NCBI GenBank assembly: GCA_902625725.1
Contig: CACOCY010000005.1
Coordinates: 62,001 to 126,000 of the forward strand
Length of the DNA stretch: 64,000 bases
Direction of reading: 5' to 3'
Origin: an uncultured SAR116 cluster alpha proteobacterium
GTDB lineage: Bacteria; Pseudomonadota; Alphaproteobacteria; Puniceispirillales; Puniceispirillaceae
Both the position numbers and the translations under genes were made by a program. The notes beneath the pieces were generated by a model. It saw nothing but the letters and a program-made list of their open reading frames with translations. It made no database searches and had not been told where the DNA came from. Within the stretch, counting starts at the first letter, position 1. Every line of letters starts with the position of its first letter. Positions 18,035 to 27,892 of the stretch are shown here, one piece after another.

Positions 18035-18529
18035 ATGGAATGCGCTCCAATAATTAATTTTTCAAGGATTGATACTAGACAGAAATTATTTTTGTTCGTT
18101 GAGAAATTCGAGCGGCCAGTGGTGTTTACAAGCGGCGTTTTCGACCTTGTTCATGCTGGTCATCTTGAATACCTGAAGGAGGCAAGACGCTATGGCGGGT
18201 CTCTTATTGTAGGTGTAAACACCGACAAATCTGCTAAGAAGCTTGAAAAAGGACCATCACGTCCTTTTAATAATGCAGATGACAGAGCAAAGCTCATTGC
18301 CAGTCTCAGATACGTGGACGGAGTAATTTTATTTAACGAAGACACACCTAATGCTCTTTTAAAAGCACTAAAACCTAACCTTTTTGTGAAGGGCGGAGAT
18401 TATTCAGAAAATTTTTTGAGAAAAACAGATCTTTCAGGCGTAAAAGATGTTGAGCTTAAGATTGTCCCGTTAAAAAAAAATTATTCCTCAACGCGCCTCA
18501 TTGACAATATTATTACAGCCCACCAATAA
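18035..18529 (+). CDS. rfaE2: Heptose 1-phosphate adenylyltransferase RfaE2 (HldE C-terminal half)
   Basis: Cytidylyltransferase-like nucleotidyltransferase, 164 residues. The nucleotide-binding HAGHL (HxGH) follows SGVFDLV, and FVKGGDY near the C terminus is typical of RfaE2. It converts heptose 1-phosphate to ADP-heptose. The close spacing with rfaE1 indicates an operon. The phosphatase GmhB and isomerase GmhA needed for the pathway are not in this window. Confidence 0.92.
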   Translation: MECAPIINFSRIDTRQKLFLFVEKFERPVVFTSGVFDLVHAGHLEYLKEARRYGGSLIVGVNTDKSAKKLEKGPSRPFNNADDRAKLIASLRYVDGVILFNEDTPNALLKALKPNLFVKGGDYSENFLRKTDLSGVKDVELKIVPLKKNYSSTRLIDNIITAHQ

Positions 18530-18577
18530 AAATAATATGCCGCTAACCACGAACCTGTAATTAGAGTGCTCAATTGC

Positions 18578-19126
18578 TCAATCTAACAGGCCCTTATTAG
18601 TTAATTCTTCCATTGCTTCTGGAGAAAATTCAGCTTGAGGCGCATTTCCGCCTATTATAACCATCAAAATGTGCTCTTCATCTGGTTCGTCGAAGGTTAT
18701 ATTTTCAAATCGTCGTTGCACTCCTGCTGGAAATGAGACAACGTCTAATGGTTCAACTTCATAATATTCCACAGTATTATCAACTTCCCAAGAACATCTC
18801 CATTTGCCAGTCATTGGTATGAAGGTTTCATTTGTATCATGATTGTGCATCATTGGACCTTTTCCAGGTTTTGCTTTGCAATATCCAAGGTTAAATCCTT
18901 CGGATATTTTAATAGCCGCAGCCTCTGCTGCATGAGAGCCTACTGGTGAGGTAGCAGCAGGGTCATGATTTTCCGGGGGCTGGAAACCGATTACATTGAA
19001 TAATGTACGAATACTATCGGGGTGTTTACTGTCTGGTAGCCCGCCATCAAATCCTTGCAATTGGTTAAATCGAGCAACTCTTGAATTCATTTCCTCCTTA
19101 GTAAAGCGAATAGTTTTTAAGGCCAT
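18578..19126 (-). CDS. Cupin-domain protein
   Basis: Single-cupin protein, 182 residues from ATG 19126, which has AGGAGA seven bases upstream; a longer frame to 19153 is less likely. The metal-site pattern is HNHDTNETF with a later PAGVQRRFEN segment, but the usual second His of the cupin motif is not obvious there. The enzyme or binding function is unknown. It is the last gene of a three-gene minus-strand set with a CoA-transferase and a thiolase, so a role in the same acid-degradation pathway is plausible. Confidence 0.7.
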   Translation of the reverse strand: MALKTIRFTKEEMNSRVARFNQLQGFDGGLPDSKHPDSIRTLFNVIGFQPPENHDPAATSPVGSHAAEAAAIKISEGFNLGYCKAKPGKGPMMHNHDTNETFIPMTGKWRCSWEVDNTVEYYEVEPLDVVSFPAGVQRRFENITFDEPDEEHILMVIIGGNAPQAEFSPEAMEELTNKGLLD

Positions 19127-19170
19127 ATTAATCTCCTTTGTTTCTATTTCCATTAAGTAAAAAAATAAAT

Positions 19171-20388
19171 TTAATTTTTATCAACGATAGAGTTGGATAG
19201 CAACTTTTCCGTTTTCTCAGACGAATAACCAAGCAGCTCTTTTAGAACGTATTCAGTATCTTCACCCAAGTTGGGCGCTGAATTTTTTGGTAATTCGGGT
19301 GCTTTAGAAAGATGAATTGGTGTTCGTGTGAAAACGGTATCGCCAACATCTTTATCTTTGATGGGCATAAGCATTCCGCGAGCTTCTACGTGTGAATCAT
19401 TAAATACTTCTTCAGCATTATATACAGGTCCAGTCGGCACACCTGCTGAGTTCAATTTATCAACAACCTCATCTCTATCAAAATTTACGAGCCATTCCTC
19501 TATAATAGGTTGCAGAGTATCTGCATTTGCAGCCCGTTCGGTTCCTGTTCGTGTATTAGCTGTATCGGCTAATTCAGGTCGCCCTATTACTTCACATAAA
19601 CGTGTCCAGATACGATTATCAGGCACGTTGAGTGCGATATAGCCATTTTTTGTTTTGAAAGCGCCTCTTGGGAATACATTTTTTAATATTCCCCGTTCTC
19701 CAATTTGCCCAGCTGCAGCATAAGAGGTTATCATCGCCTCATTTAAAGAGAGCATATTATCAAACATAGCGGAGTCGACAAACTGTCCTTCACCCGTTTG
19801 TGTTCTCATAAATAAAGCCTGCATAATACCATAGGCTGTTGTTAATCCACTATATACATCCGCCATTCCGTAAATAGTCCAAGAAGGTGGTTTATCCTTA
19901 AATCCAACAAGATTCATGATACCACTCATTGCTTCTGCAACAATATCAAATGTAGGACGCTTTGCATATGGTCCAATGTAGCCATCTAATTGGCCAAAAC
20001 CAGAAATGGTTGCCCAAATTAGTTGGGGGTTATCTACTTTCAAATCCTCATAGGAAAGACCAAGTTTTTTCATTGAACCCGGCCTTAGATTTTCTACAAC
20101 CACATCTGCTTTTTTGGCAAGGTCTCTGAATATTTCTTGTCCTTCAATGGTTGAAACATCAAGCGCAAGGCTCTTTTTATTTCTATTATATCCAAGAAAA
20201 CCAGCCGCTTTTTTAATTCCGTTTTTTTCAATAAAAGGGGGCATTAAACGTCTAGGATCTCCTTGTTTTGGGCGTTCAATTTTTATCACTTCGGCACCCG
20301 CATCAGCAAGTAACATAGTACAGTAAGGGCCAGCCATATACTGTTCTAGACCAATCACCCTAATACCCTCTAATGGCCTTTTAATCAT
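19171..20388 (-). CDS. CaiB/BaiF family (class III) CoA-transferase
   Basis: 405 residues, the full length of the family. The N-terminal VIGLEQYMAGPYCTMLLADA and KIERPKQGDPRR match formyl-CoA/carnitine-CoA transferases, and the expected catalytic Asp is in the FDIVAEAMSG segment near residue 169. The enzyme moves CoA between carboxylic acids. Its start overlaps the thiolase stop by four bases (ATGA), so the two are translationally coupled. The acid substrate cannot be named. Confidence 0.88.
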   Translation of the reverse strand: MIKRPLEGIRVIGLEQYMAGPYCTMLLADAGAEVIKIERPKQGDPRRLMPPFIEKNGIKKAAGFLGYNRNKKSLALDVSTIEGQEIFRDLAKKADVVVENLRPGSMKKLGLSYEDLKVDNPQLIWATISGFGQLDGYIGPYAKRPTFDIVAEAMSGIMNLVGFKDKPPSWTIYGMADVYSGLTTAYGIMQALFMRTQTGEGQFVDSAMFDNMLSLNEAMITSYAAAGQIGERGILKNVFPRGAFKTKNGYIALNVPDNRIWTRLCEVIGRPELADTANTRTGTERAANADTLQPIIEEWLVNFDRDEVVDKLNSAGVPTGPVYNAEEVFNDSHVEARGMLMPIKDKDVGDTVFTRTPIHLSKAPELPKNSAPNLGEDTEYVLKELLGYSSEKTEKLLSNSIVDKN

Positions 20389-21641
20389 CTTTCACCTATC
20401 CATTCTACTAGGGTGGAAGAGCCCATTCCGACGCCAACGCATAATGTTGCAAGACCAAAAAATGGTTTATCTTTTGGAACATCAGAAGCGCGTCTTTCCA
20501 TCTCATGCATTAAAGATACAAGAATTCTTGCTCCTGAACATCCTGTTGGGTGGCCTAGGGCAATAGCACCACCATTTACATTTGTCCTTGTTGGATCCAA
20601 TCCTAACTGTCTTATGCAACCGATCGCTTGAGCCGCAAATGCTTCGTTTAATTCAACTAGACCGATGTCATCTACGCTTAAACCAAATCTCTTAAGCAAT
20701 TTCTGAGTAGCAGGTACTGGACCATAACCAAAATGACTTGGTGCTGTTCCAGCACTAGCTGAGCCAATCCACTTCAATTTTGGTTTAAAGCCATAAGTAT
20801 GAGCAGTTTCTTCATCGGCTAGCAACAAAGCAGCAGCTCCATCATTTATTCCGCTAGAATTACCCGCAGTAACAGTGCCATTCTTTTTAAATGCAGCAGG
20901 CAATTTTGAAAGCCCTGACATATCGATAGCAAGCTCATATCCGGTTTCCGTCTTATTATATCGTGGATGCTCATCTGTATCTATTAAAACAGGTTCACCG
21001 CGCCTCTGTTTTACAGGAACAGCGCAAATTTCTTTTTTAAACTTGCCAGAATTTATTGCATCAATTGCTTTTCGATGACTCTCAAGTGCAAACTCGTCCT
21101 GTTCTTCTCGGCTAATTTGCATCTCTTCTGCAATAACTTCTGCCCCTTCTCCGAGGCTTATGATTGGGTAGAGCTCATCTAATGCAGGATTATTAAATCG
21201 CCAACCAACAGTCGTATCCCATATTTTTGGTGGTTTAGTGGTGGGTACACGTTCTGGTTTTAAGAAAGACCAAGGCGCTCTACTCATGGATTCTACGCCA
21301 GAGCCAATTGTAAAATTACCTTCTCCACATGCAATAGTCTTCGCAGCAATATTAACAGCATCTAAAGCGGAAGAACAATTTCTATTTATAGTTACTCCAG
21401 GAATTTCTTTTGGCATGCCTGAAAGAAGAGCAGCCATGCGTGCAACATCCCTGTTGTCTTCTCCGCCTTGATTGCCGCAGCCCGAAAAAACTTCAGTAAG
21501 AAGAGAGGGGTCAATGCTTGTCTTATTGATTAGGCCTTTGTAGGCTTGAGCAAGCAAATCATCCGGTCGGATAGATGATAACGCTCCTCCCATTTTGCCG
21601 ATTGCTGTTCGTACACCGTCAATAATAACTACATCGTTCAT
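20385..21641 (-). CDS. Thiolase family acetyl-CoA acyltransferase
   Basis: 418 residues from ATG 21641; a TTG six codons upstream is in frame but the DVVIIDGVRTAIGK start fits thiolases. Catalytic residues: nucleophile Cys in NRNCSSALD (about residue 89), His in GHPTGCSGARI, and the second Cys in LCVGVGMGSS. The sequence is of the degradative beta-ketoadipyl/acetyl-CoA acyltransferase type. With the CoA-transferase and cupin it suggests activation and thiolytic cleavage of a dicarboxylic or aromatic-derived acid; that is inference. Confidence 0.9.
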   Translation of the reverse strand: MNDVVIIDGVRTAIGKMGGALSSIRPDDLLAQAYKGLINKTSIDPSLLTEVFSGCGNQGGEDNRDVARMAALLSGMPKEIPGVTINRNCSSALDAVNIAAKTIACGEGNFTIGSGVESMSRAPWSFLKPERVPTTKPPKIWDTTVGWRFNNPALDELYPIISLGEGAEVIAEEMQISREEQDEFALESHRKAIDAINSGKFKKEICAVPVKQRRGEPVLIDTDEHPRYNKTETGYELAIDMSGLSKLPAAFKKNGTVTAGNSSGINDGAAALLLADEETAHTYGFKPKLKWIGSASAGTAPSHFGYGPVPATQKLLKRFGLSVDDIGLVELNEAFAAQAIGCIRQLGLDPTRTNVNGGAIALGHPTGCSGARILVSLMHEMERRASDVPKDKPFFGLATLCVGVGMGSSTLVEWIGER

Positions 21642-21816
21642 ATAACTAACTTCTTTCAAGAATGTTCGTTGATTATTATCTTTGCTTCATGCCAAAATAA
21701 ACAAAAAAATGACAATCCACCTTAAACTTCACTAAACTAGCTCAGAAAAACAAAAAAATACAGTTAAAATGCGAAGAGGGTGGCGTAATTATGCCTAAAG
21801 AATAGGAATGTTTTTG

Positions 21817-22812
21817 ATGATGAAACAAGTTGAGATTAGCAAGCCCGGTGGTCCAGAGGTTTTAGTTTCCAAAGAAGCAGCAATACCAGAACCGAAGCCG
21901 TTTGAGGTTTTAATAAAAGTTGTTGCCGCTGGTGTTAATAGGCCAGACGTTGTTCAAAGACAAGGAAATTACAAACCACCAAAAGGTGCAAGTGAAATTC
22001 CAGGCCTTGAAGTATCCGGTTTTATTGAGCGAGTTGGACGTGATGTAAAAGGATATTATGAAGGTGATAAGGTATGCGCACTTGTAACCGGTGGCGGATA
22101 TGCGGAATACTGTTGTGCACCCTCCGCTCAAATTTTACCAATTCCAGATGGTGTTTCACTGGCGGATGCCTCATGCATTCCAGAGACTTTTTTTACTGTA
22201 TGGTCCAATCTTTTTATGAATGCAAATCTTATTGCAGGAGAAAGATGTCTAATCCATGGTGGTACAAGCGGAATAGGAACGACTGCTATTCAACTTGCAA
22301 ATCTATTTAGAGCTGAAGTTATAGCTACAGCAGGTTCAGAGGATAAACTAAGCGCTTGTTACCAGCTTGGAGCCAAATTTGCTATTAATTATAAAACCCA
22401 AGATTTTGTAAATGAGATCAGCCACTTTACTAGAAAAAAAGGAGTAAATGTAATATTAGATATTGTTGGTGCTGAATATCTAAACAAAAATATATCCTGC
22501 TTATCGGAGGGCGGCAGATTAGTTCAAATTGCATTTCAAAAAGGTATGAATGCAGAAGTAAATTTAGCTAGATTAATTTTTAAAAAATTAACAATAACTG
22601 GTTCTGCCTTGCGTCTAGCTTCTATAGAATATAAATCAGAGATTGCCCAACAGCTCTTAAAACATGTATGGCCACTATTCAGTCAGGGAAAGATAAAAAT
22701 TCCGATTTATCGAAGGTTTTCTCTTTCTCAATCAGTAAAGGCTCACCAGTGTTTAGAAAAAGGGGAGCACATAGGAAAAATCATTTTAGATGTAATAAGT
22801 GATGCAAAATAA
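21817..22812 (+). CDS. NAD(P)H:quinone oxidoreductase-like protein (medium-chain dehydrogenase, PIG3/zeta-crystallin group)
   Basis: About 331 residues. The N-terminal VEISKPGGPEVLV and GVNRPDVVQRQGNY, and the nucleotide-binding HGGTSGIGTTAIQLA, match zinc-free quinone oxidoreductases. Start choice: AGGA at 21804-21807 is too close to ATG 21808 but well placed for ATG 21817. It is divergent from the thiolase gene and abuts the convergent glycosyl-phosphate transferase gene with no base between the two stops. The physiological acceptor is unknown. Confidence 0.88.
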   Translation: MMKQVEISKPGGPEVLVSKEAAIPEPKPFEVLIKVVAAGVNRPDVVQRQGNYKPPKGASEIPGLEVSGFIERVGRDVKGYYEGDKVCALVTGGGYAEYCCAPSAQILPIPDGVSLADASCIPETFFTVWSNLFMNANLIAGERCLIHGGTSGIGTTAIQLANLFRAEVIATAGSEDKLSACYQLGAKFAINYKTQDFVNEISHFTRKKGVNVILDIVGAEYLNKNISCLSEGGRLVQIAFQKGMNAEVNLARLIFKKLTITGSALRLASIEYKSEIAQQLLKHVWPLFSQGKIKIPIYRRFSLSQSVKAHQCLEKGEHIGKIILDVISDAK

Positions 22813-23877
22813 TCATACTCTCTTTAAGTGGTTTAAGCTCAACTCATAAATTATAACTATGAAAATAAGGCATAATAAAAGTATAGACACGTTGCTCTGA
22901 AAAATAACAGCCATAACACCTGTTGTGGCGGATAAGGCACAACAACAAACACCAGCCGTTGCATTAGGTATCCATAGTTTATTTTGATCGTCACTATTTA
23001 GATTTATCCTGTTCAAAATCTTTGTATATACAAAATTATGCAAATGCCGATTATCTGCTACTGAGAAATTGGTGTTCTTATCTGTTGTTCTCCGAATAAA
23101 AGAACGTAAAGTCTCATAAATAGGGTAACTAACAATAAGCAGGCTCGTAAACGAAGACACATCATGATTGCGTTCTGCTAAAAATATAGCCATAACAGCA
23201 ATAACACATCCTAGCAAATATGCGCCACCGTCTCCTACAAAAAGAAATCCGCGGGGAAAATTAACAATAAATATCGCCAATAAACATGAAAAGAAGAATA
23301 AACTAAACTGTGTAAGTTCAGAATCTCCGTTAATACTAGCAATTACACCAATGGAAGCAGTCATAATTAATGATGATCCAATCGATAATCCGTTTAATCC
23401 GTCAATGATATTTATTGATTGAGCCATTAACGCGATTGAAAGTGCGGTAATCGATAAAGCAACAATTTTATAGCTAAATAAACTATTTAATAAAGGAATA
23501 CCATTTGCGGTTAATTGAAGTGAAAATATCCAAACTAACAAGATGGCGCTGACGAAGCTTGCACCAAGTCTTATAGTAGGAGGTATTTTCCCTGAAATAT
23601 CTTCGCCCATACCGGCTAAAAATACTGGTAGGCCACCAATAATAAAGCCAGCAGCAAATGGGATCTTTAAGGTAAGTGCTACGAGCAAACCAGCTAACAA
23701 AGAGATGCCTCCAATGCGTGGAATCTTATCCGTATGTATTTTTTGTGGACCTACATTAGAATCACAAGAATATCTCAAGTGCCATTTTTTACTCGCTATG
23801 ATGAGTATACATATAAGCAAAACAGATAAAAATCCGCTCAAATATTCTATTAGTTTAAATTCTGTTATTAATATCAT
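22813..23877 (-). CDS. WecA/MraY-family undecaprenyl-phosphate glycosylphosphotransferase
   Basis: Polytopic membrane protein, 354 residues, of glycosyltransferase family 4. It attaches a sugar-1-phosphate to undecaprenyl phosphate to start O-antigen or another surface polysaccharide. Conserved cytoplasmic loops are visible: HTDKIPRIGG, NIIDGLNGL (Asp pair) and GDGGAYLLG, with a His-rich loop DNRHLHNF. It is nine bases downstream of the O-antigen-ligase-like gene, so both act in envelope polysaccharide. The UDP-sugar used (GlcNAc, QuiNAc or other) cannot be decided. Confidence 0.87.
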   Translation of the reverse strand: MILITEFKLIEYLSGFLSVLLICILIIASKKWHLRYSCDSNVGPQKIHTDKIPRIGGISLLAGLLVALTLKIPFAAGFIIGGLPVFLAGMGEDISGKIPPTIRLGASFVSAILLVWIFSLQLTANGIPLLNSLFSYKIVALSITALSIALMAQSINIIDGLNGLSIGSSLIMTASIGVIASINGDSELTQFSLFFFSCLLAIFIVNFPRGFLFVGDGGAYLLGCVIAVMAIFLAERNHDVSSFTSLLIVSYPIYETLRSFIRRTTDKNTNFSVADNRHLHNFVYTKILNRINLNSDDQNKLWIPNATAGVCCCALSATTGVMAVIFQSNVSILLLCLIFIVIIYELSLNHLKRV

Positions 23878-23886
23878 TTAATCAAT

Positions 23887-25170
23887 CTACTTTTTTGATG
23901 ACTTTTCTGGCGCAATATTGGATGAGCATAAAGCTAAAGCTATTGCACTCCACATAAAGCAATTATTCCATTGGCCGAATAGGTCGCTCGAGGACGCTAT
24001 AGGCCAAAAAAGGCTAAAGGGAACAATAAAAGCAACTGCGACAAATACATTTTCAGGATTACGTTTTCTAGCTACATAGCAAAAAAATATTATTGAAATA
24101 AAGAATGTTGTGCCAGTTATAAGACCGATTATGCCTGTTTCTCCTGCCATCTGAATATAAAAATTATGTGGATGTGGATGACATTTTAGATCTTGTCTAT
24201 CGACAATTATTTCTGGACATAATTCCCTAAATGTTGCTGTGCCAATACCTAATATAGGAGCCTGCTTGAACGCTTCAATTCCAGGCATCATTGAACGATA
24301 ATATGGACTATCGGTGTGTGTTGGTAACTGGTCAACAAAAGTAGTTGTAAAACGGTCTGCCATTTCAGGTCTATTGTGAAATAATAAAACTACTGCCATA
24401 ACCTCAACAGCTATAAGAATTAAATATCTGTTCCACTTTGGACGCCACATTAAACCCGCAAGCATCCCTGCACAGGCACGTAAAATAAAATTTATTCGCT
24501 CTCCAGTTAAAACACTAAAAATTAACGTGATAAGCGATAATAATGCCGCTATGCCCGCTATATTTTGGCGCGCAGAAACAGCAAGTGATACCATTACGAG
24601 AAATGCGGGCATCCCAACTTTTGCTAGATAATTTCCAGAAGTAAGATCGCCATAAGGCCAACTTAAGCGTTGGTTAACTTGACCAACAAAATATAGCTCT
24701 GAGACTAGAATAAGACACATGATGAGCATCGCGATTGCCGTTGTGGACAGCATCGCGTAAATAAGCCTTTTATCAGTGCCAAGCCAAAAAACACAGGCCA
24801 TGGCAAATAAAGGAAAGCGAAACCAAACAAAAGCTTCAGTAAAAGAATACATAGGTATTTTGGAAAAAGCAGCTGATAGGAGACAAACAGCCCAAAAAAC
24901 AAATGCAGCTTTCACCCAAAATATTTTTAGAAATGCGGTCTGTTTTAATTTTATTGCGCGAATGACAAACCCAATGCAAATAACTGATATCCATGCATCA
25001 GCGGGACTTCTTTCTATGAGTAAAATGAAAGGTCCCAATATCCAAAAAATACGCCATATCTTTTCTGCTTTAGACAATTCGGATAATGCATCCAGGCTAT
25101 CGCGCCAAAATATTTGTATGATTTTCCAGACAGAATAAGAATTGTTGAATATGGAATAATTATTTTTCAA
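23887..25170 (-). CDS. O-antigen ligase family (WaaL-like) membrane protein
   Basis: 427 residues with about ten to twelve predicted membrane helices and a large periplasmic loop between residues about 255 and 340 containing APILGIGTATFRELCP and HPHNFYIQMAGETG. The HxHNxxIQ pattern is typical of Wzy/WaaL proteins, which transfer polysaccharide from the lipid carrier to lipid A core or polymerise it. No ATG is near the start; TTG 25170 with GGGGA ten bases upstream is the best start. Ligase versus polymerase cannot be separated by eye. Confidence 0.78.
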   Translation of the reverse strand: MKNNYSIFNNSYSVWKIIQIFWRDSLDALSELSKAEKIWRIFWILGPFILLIERSPADAWISVICIGFVIRAIKLKQTAFLKIFWVKAAFVFWAVCLLSAAFSKIPMYSFTEAFVWFRFPLFAMACVFWLGTDKRLIYAMLSTTAIAMLIMCLILVSELYFVGQVNQRLSWPYGDLTSGNYLAKVGMPAFLVMVSLAVSARQNIAGIAALLSLITLIFSVLTGERINFILRACAGMLAGLMWRPKWNRYLILIAVEVMAVVLLFHNRPEMADRFTTTFVDQLPTHTDSPYYRSMMPGIEAFKQAPILGIGTATFRELCPEIIVDRQDLKCHPHPHNFYIQMAGETGIIGLITGTTFFISIIFFCYVARKRNPENVFVAVAFIVPFSLFWPIASSSDLFGQWNNCFMWSAIALALCSSNIAPEKSSKK

Positions 25171-25341
25171 ATTTTTATATTCCCCATATTGGGTTAATGC
25201 AAAAAAAGTCCGCTTTCGGTATAAATTCTCATAGTGTTTTTCACAAGAAAAAATATAAAAATTACCTGTTGATATTGATTTATTTACGTTAAGTAATAAT
25301 TACATATATTAATTGAAATGAAATTTTATGGAGGAAAATCA

Positions 25342-25809
25342 GTGACTGATGTTGCTCTAACTATTAACAATAAAAAGCATATACAAAACGTACCTGATCA
25401 TATGCTGCTCGTTGATTTTTTAAGAGAAACACTAAAACTAACTGGGACCCACATTGGATGCGATACTAGTCAGTGTGGTGCATGCGTAATTCATGTAAAC
25501 GGAAAGTCCATAAAATCTTGCACAATGTTGGCAGTTCAGGCTGATGGTTGTGAAATTACAACAATCGAGGGTTTAGCAGACGGAGATATTTTGCATCCTA
25601 TGCAGCAAGCATTTCATGAAAATCATGGCTTGCAATGCGGTTTCTGTACTCCAGGTATGATTATGACTGCAATCGAACTTATAGAGGGGAACACAGATAT
25701 TACTGAGCAGCAAATTAGACATGGGCTTGAAGGTAATTTGTGTAGATGTACAGGTTACCAAAATATAGTTAAATCAATTCAAGAAGCGGCCAGAATTGAG
25801 CACCATTAG
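25342..25809 (+). CDS. (2Fe-2S) small subunit of a molybdenum hydroxylase (CoxS-like)
   Basis: Iron-sulfur subunit of the xanthine oxidase/CO dehydrogenase family, 155 residues. The start is GTG 25342, because GGAGG lies seven bases before it; an ATG at 25318 precedes that ribosome site. Both clusters are visible: the plant-ferredoxin type ([10 protein letters not shown] ... SC) and the C-terminal type (QCGFCTPG ... LCRCTG). The medium subunit follows, but no large molybdopterin subunit is found in the window, so the substrate (CO, nicotinate, xanthine or other) remains open. Confidence 0.9.
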   Translation: MTDVALTINNKKHIQNVPDHMLLVDFLRETLKLTGTHIGCDTSQCGACVIHVNGKSIKSCTMLAVQADGCEITTIEGLADGDILHPMQQAFHENHGLQCGFCTPGMIMTAIELIEGNTDITEQQIRHGLEGNLCRCTGYQNIVKSIQEAARIEHH

Positions 25810-25858
25810 AAATAGGCTTGCGGTATTTTAAACAAGTGTAAAGCGATAGGGGATAAAG

Positions 25859-26659
25859 TTGTATTCATTTAGCTATGTTAAACCAGGCTCGGTAGAAGAG
25901 GCCTCTGGCCTTCTCTCTAATTCTGAAGAAAATAAGGTAATTTCTGGTGGCATGACCTTGTTACCAACGTTAAAACAGCGTTTAGCACGAGTTGAAAACT
26001 TAATCGGATTAGAGAAATGTGGACTTGAAAAAATTACTTTAGAAGAGGGGGTGCTTAAAATTGGTGCAATGGCGACGCATGATGATGTATCAATTTCCAA
26101 ACTTGTAAAGGCCGAAAATCCTGCTATTGCGGAACTCGCATCTCAAATCGGTGACAGGCAGGTTCGCAATCGTGGAACCATTGGTGGGTCTCTTGCCAAT
26201 AATGACCCATCTGCATGCTATCCAGCAGCTGTATTAGCTTTGGCTGGCATAATTCACACATCGAAGCGGTATATCAAAGCGAAAGATTTTTTTGTTGATT
26301 TATTCGAAACAGCTTTAGAAGAAGACGAAATTATTACGGCGATTAGCTTGCCTAAGCCAGAAAAAGCAGCATATGAAAAATTTCCTAATCCAGCTTCTCG
26401 CTATGCAATGGTAGGCGTTTTTGTGGCTAAGTTTGAAGCTGAAACTAGAGTTTCTGTAACAGGTGCGGGGGAAGGAGGGGTATTTAGATGCCGGGAGATA
26501 GAGTCAGCATTATCTAACCAGTTTTTACCAGAATCCTTGTCTGATATTGACATCCCGGCAGAAGGTATGATTAGTGATATTCATGCAGAGGCAGATTATC
26601 GAGCGCACTTAACTGTGGAGATGGCGAAACGGGCTGTTGCAAAATCGTTAGCACGTTAA
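25859..26659 (+). CDS. FAD-binding medium subunit of a molybdenum hydroxylase (CoxM-like)
   Basis: 266 residues, typical for CoxM. FAD-binding motifs are SGGMTLLPTLKQR (about residues 30-42) and TIGGSLANNDPSACYPA (about residues 107-123), the second matching the TIGGS motif of the family. The start is TTG 25859 with AGGGG about seven bases upstream. It lies 49 bases after coxS. An MFS gene follows 15 bases later, at a place where a large subunit might be expected. Confidence 0.88.
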   Translation: MYSFSYVKPGSVEEASGLLSNSEENKVISGGMTLLPTLKQRLARVENLIGLEKCGLEKITLEEGVLKIGAMATHDDVSISKLVKAENPAIAELASQIGDRQVRNRGTIGGSLANNDPSACYPAAVLALAGIIHTSKRYIKAKDFFVDLFETALEEDEIITAISLPKPEKAAYEKFPNPASRYAMVGVFVAKFEAETRVSVTGAGEGGVFRCREIESALSNQFLPESLSDIDIPAEGMISDIHAEADYRAHLTVEMAKRAVAKSLAR

Positions 26660-26674
26660 CGCCTATCTTTAAGT

Positions 26675-27877
26675 ATGTTTGAGCTATTTCAAATACCAGC
26701 CTTTAGAACGTTATTTACGGCGCAAATTATAGCTTTAATTGGAACTGGATTAACAACCATTGCGCTTGCATTGCTTGCTTTTGAGCTTGTTGGGAATGAA
26801 GCTAGCATTGTACTGGGTACTGCGCTTGCAATAAAGATGATAGCCTATGTGTTTATATCACCAGCAGTAACAGGTTTGATACATCACAAATATCAAAAGC
26901 GGTGCCTCATTTTATTGGACCTTTTGAGAGCGATTTTCGTTATGCTTTTGTTTTTTGTTACTTCTGTATGGCAAATTTATGTTCTCATTTTTTTTCTTCA
27001 GGCATTTTCTGCTGGGTTTACACCAATTTATCAATCGGTGATCTCAGATATTTTGAAGGATGATAGATTGTTTATAAAGGGAGCTTCTTTATCAAGAATA
27101 GCTTATAATCTGGAAAATATTCTTAGTCCAACCTTTGCGATACTGCTGTTGACATTTTTAAATTACTCGTTGTTTTTTGTTACTAATACAATTTGTTTTT
27201 TTCTCTCTGCAGTACTAATATCGATTACTAATTTTCCACAGTCAATTGCCAAAGAAACAGATATGATTCCCTTTTGGCGAAAGGCTGTTAGCGGTATTGT
27301 TTTGTTTGTAAAAAATAGAAATTTGCTTGCAATATTAAGCCTAAATATGGTTATCGCTGCATCTGGAGCAATGATATTAGTAAATAGTGTTACAATAATT
27401 CAGGGATTTTTTGGTTTATCAGAGGATAAACTTGCTATAGCAATGCTTTGTTATGGGACAGGTGCCATGTTATCTGCTTTCGTAGTATTCATAAAAAGTG
27501 GCGACTCGAATTATAAACGTATTATGTTGATAGGCGCATTTTTGACATCATTAACCAGTCTGAGTTCTATTTTCATTCAATCTTATGAAGCGCTTTTACT
27601 ATCATGGTCATGTTTCGGTTTTTTATCTAGTTTTATTTTGGTCCCAATCGGTCAGATTCTAAGAGAAGAAACAAATGTAAATGACAGAACGGCTATTTTT
27701 GGAGCACAATTTAGCCTTTCTCATGCATGTTGGTTGATTTCATATCCAGTGATAGGATATCTATTAGTATTTGGTGGTCTTAAGATCAGTTTTTTTATTA
27801 TTGCTGTTATTGTCTTTATAACAACGTCAACAGCATGGTATTTATGGAACAGTTCTTCTGTTAATTTATACTCATAG
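26675..27877 (+). CDS. MFS transporter (MFS_3/EntS-like)
   Basis: Major facilitator protein, 400 residues, with twelve predicted helices. The N terminus FRTLFTAQIIALIGTGLTTI is characteristic of the EntS-like, drug or siderophore exporter group. It lies 15 bases after the coxM-like gene and 15 before the decarboxylase-like gene, in one apparent operon. There is no clear ribosome site before ATG 26675, suggesting coupling to coxM. The cargo is unknown. Confidence 0.8.
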   Translation: MFELFQIPAFRTLFTAQIIALIGTGLTTIALALLAFELVGNEASIVLGTALAIKMIAYVFISPAVTGLIHHKYQKRCLILLDLLRAIFVMLLFFVTSVWQIYVLIFFLQAFSAGFTPIYQSVISDILKDDRLFIKGASLSRIAYNLENILSPTFAILLLTFLNYSLFFVTNTICFFLSAVLISITNFPQSIAKETDMIPFWRKAVSGIVLFVKNRNLLAILSLNMVIAASGAMILVNSVTIIQGFFGLSEDKLAIAMLCYGTGAMLSAFVVFIKSGDSNYKRIMLIGAFLTSLTSLSSIFIQSYEALLLSWSCFGFLSSFILVPIGQILREETNVNDRTAIFGAQFSLSHACWLISYPVIGYLLVFGGLKISFFIIAVIVFITTSTAWYLWNSSSVNLYS

Positions 27878-27892
27878 ACTGGAAAGAATGAT

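Noticed and set aside
18530-18577. Terminator between rfaE2 and the cupin gene
   Set aside because: Only an imperfect inverted repeat without a T-run was found.
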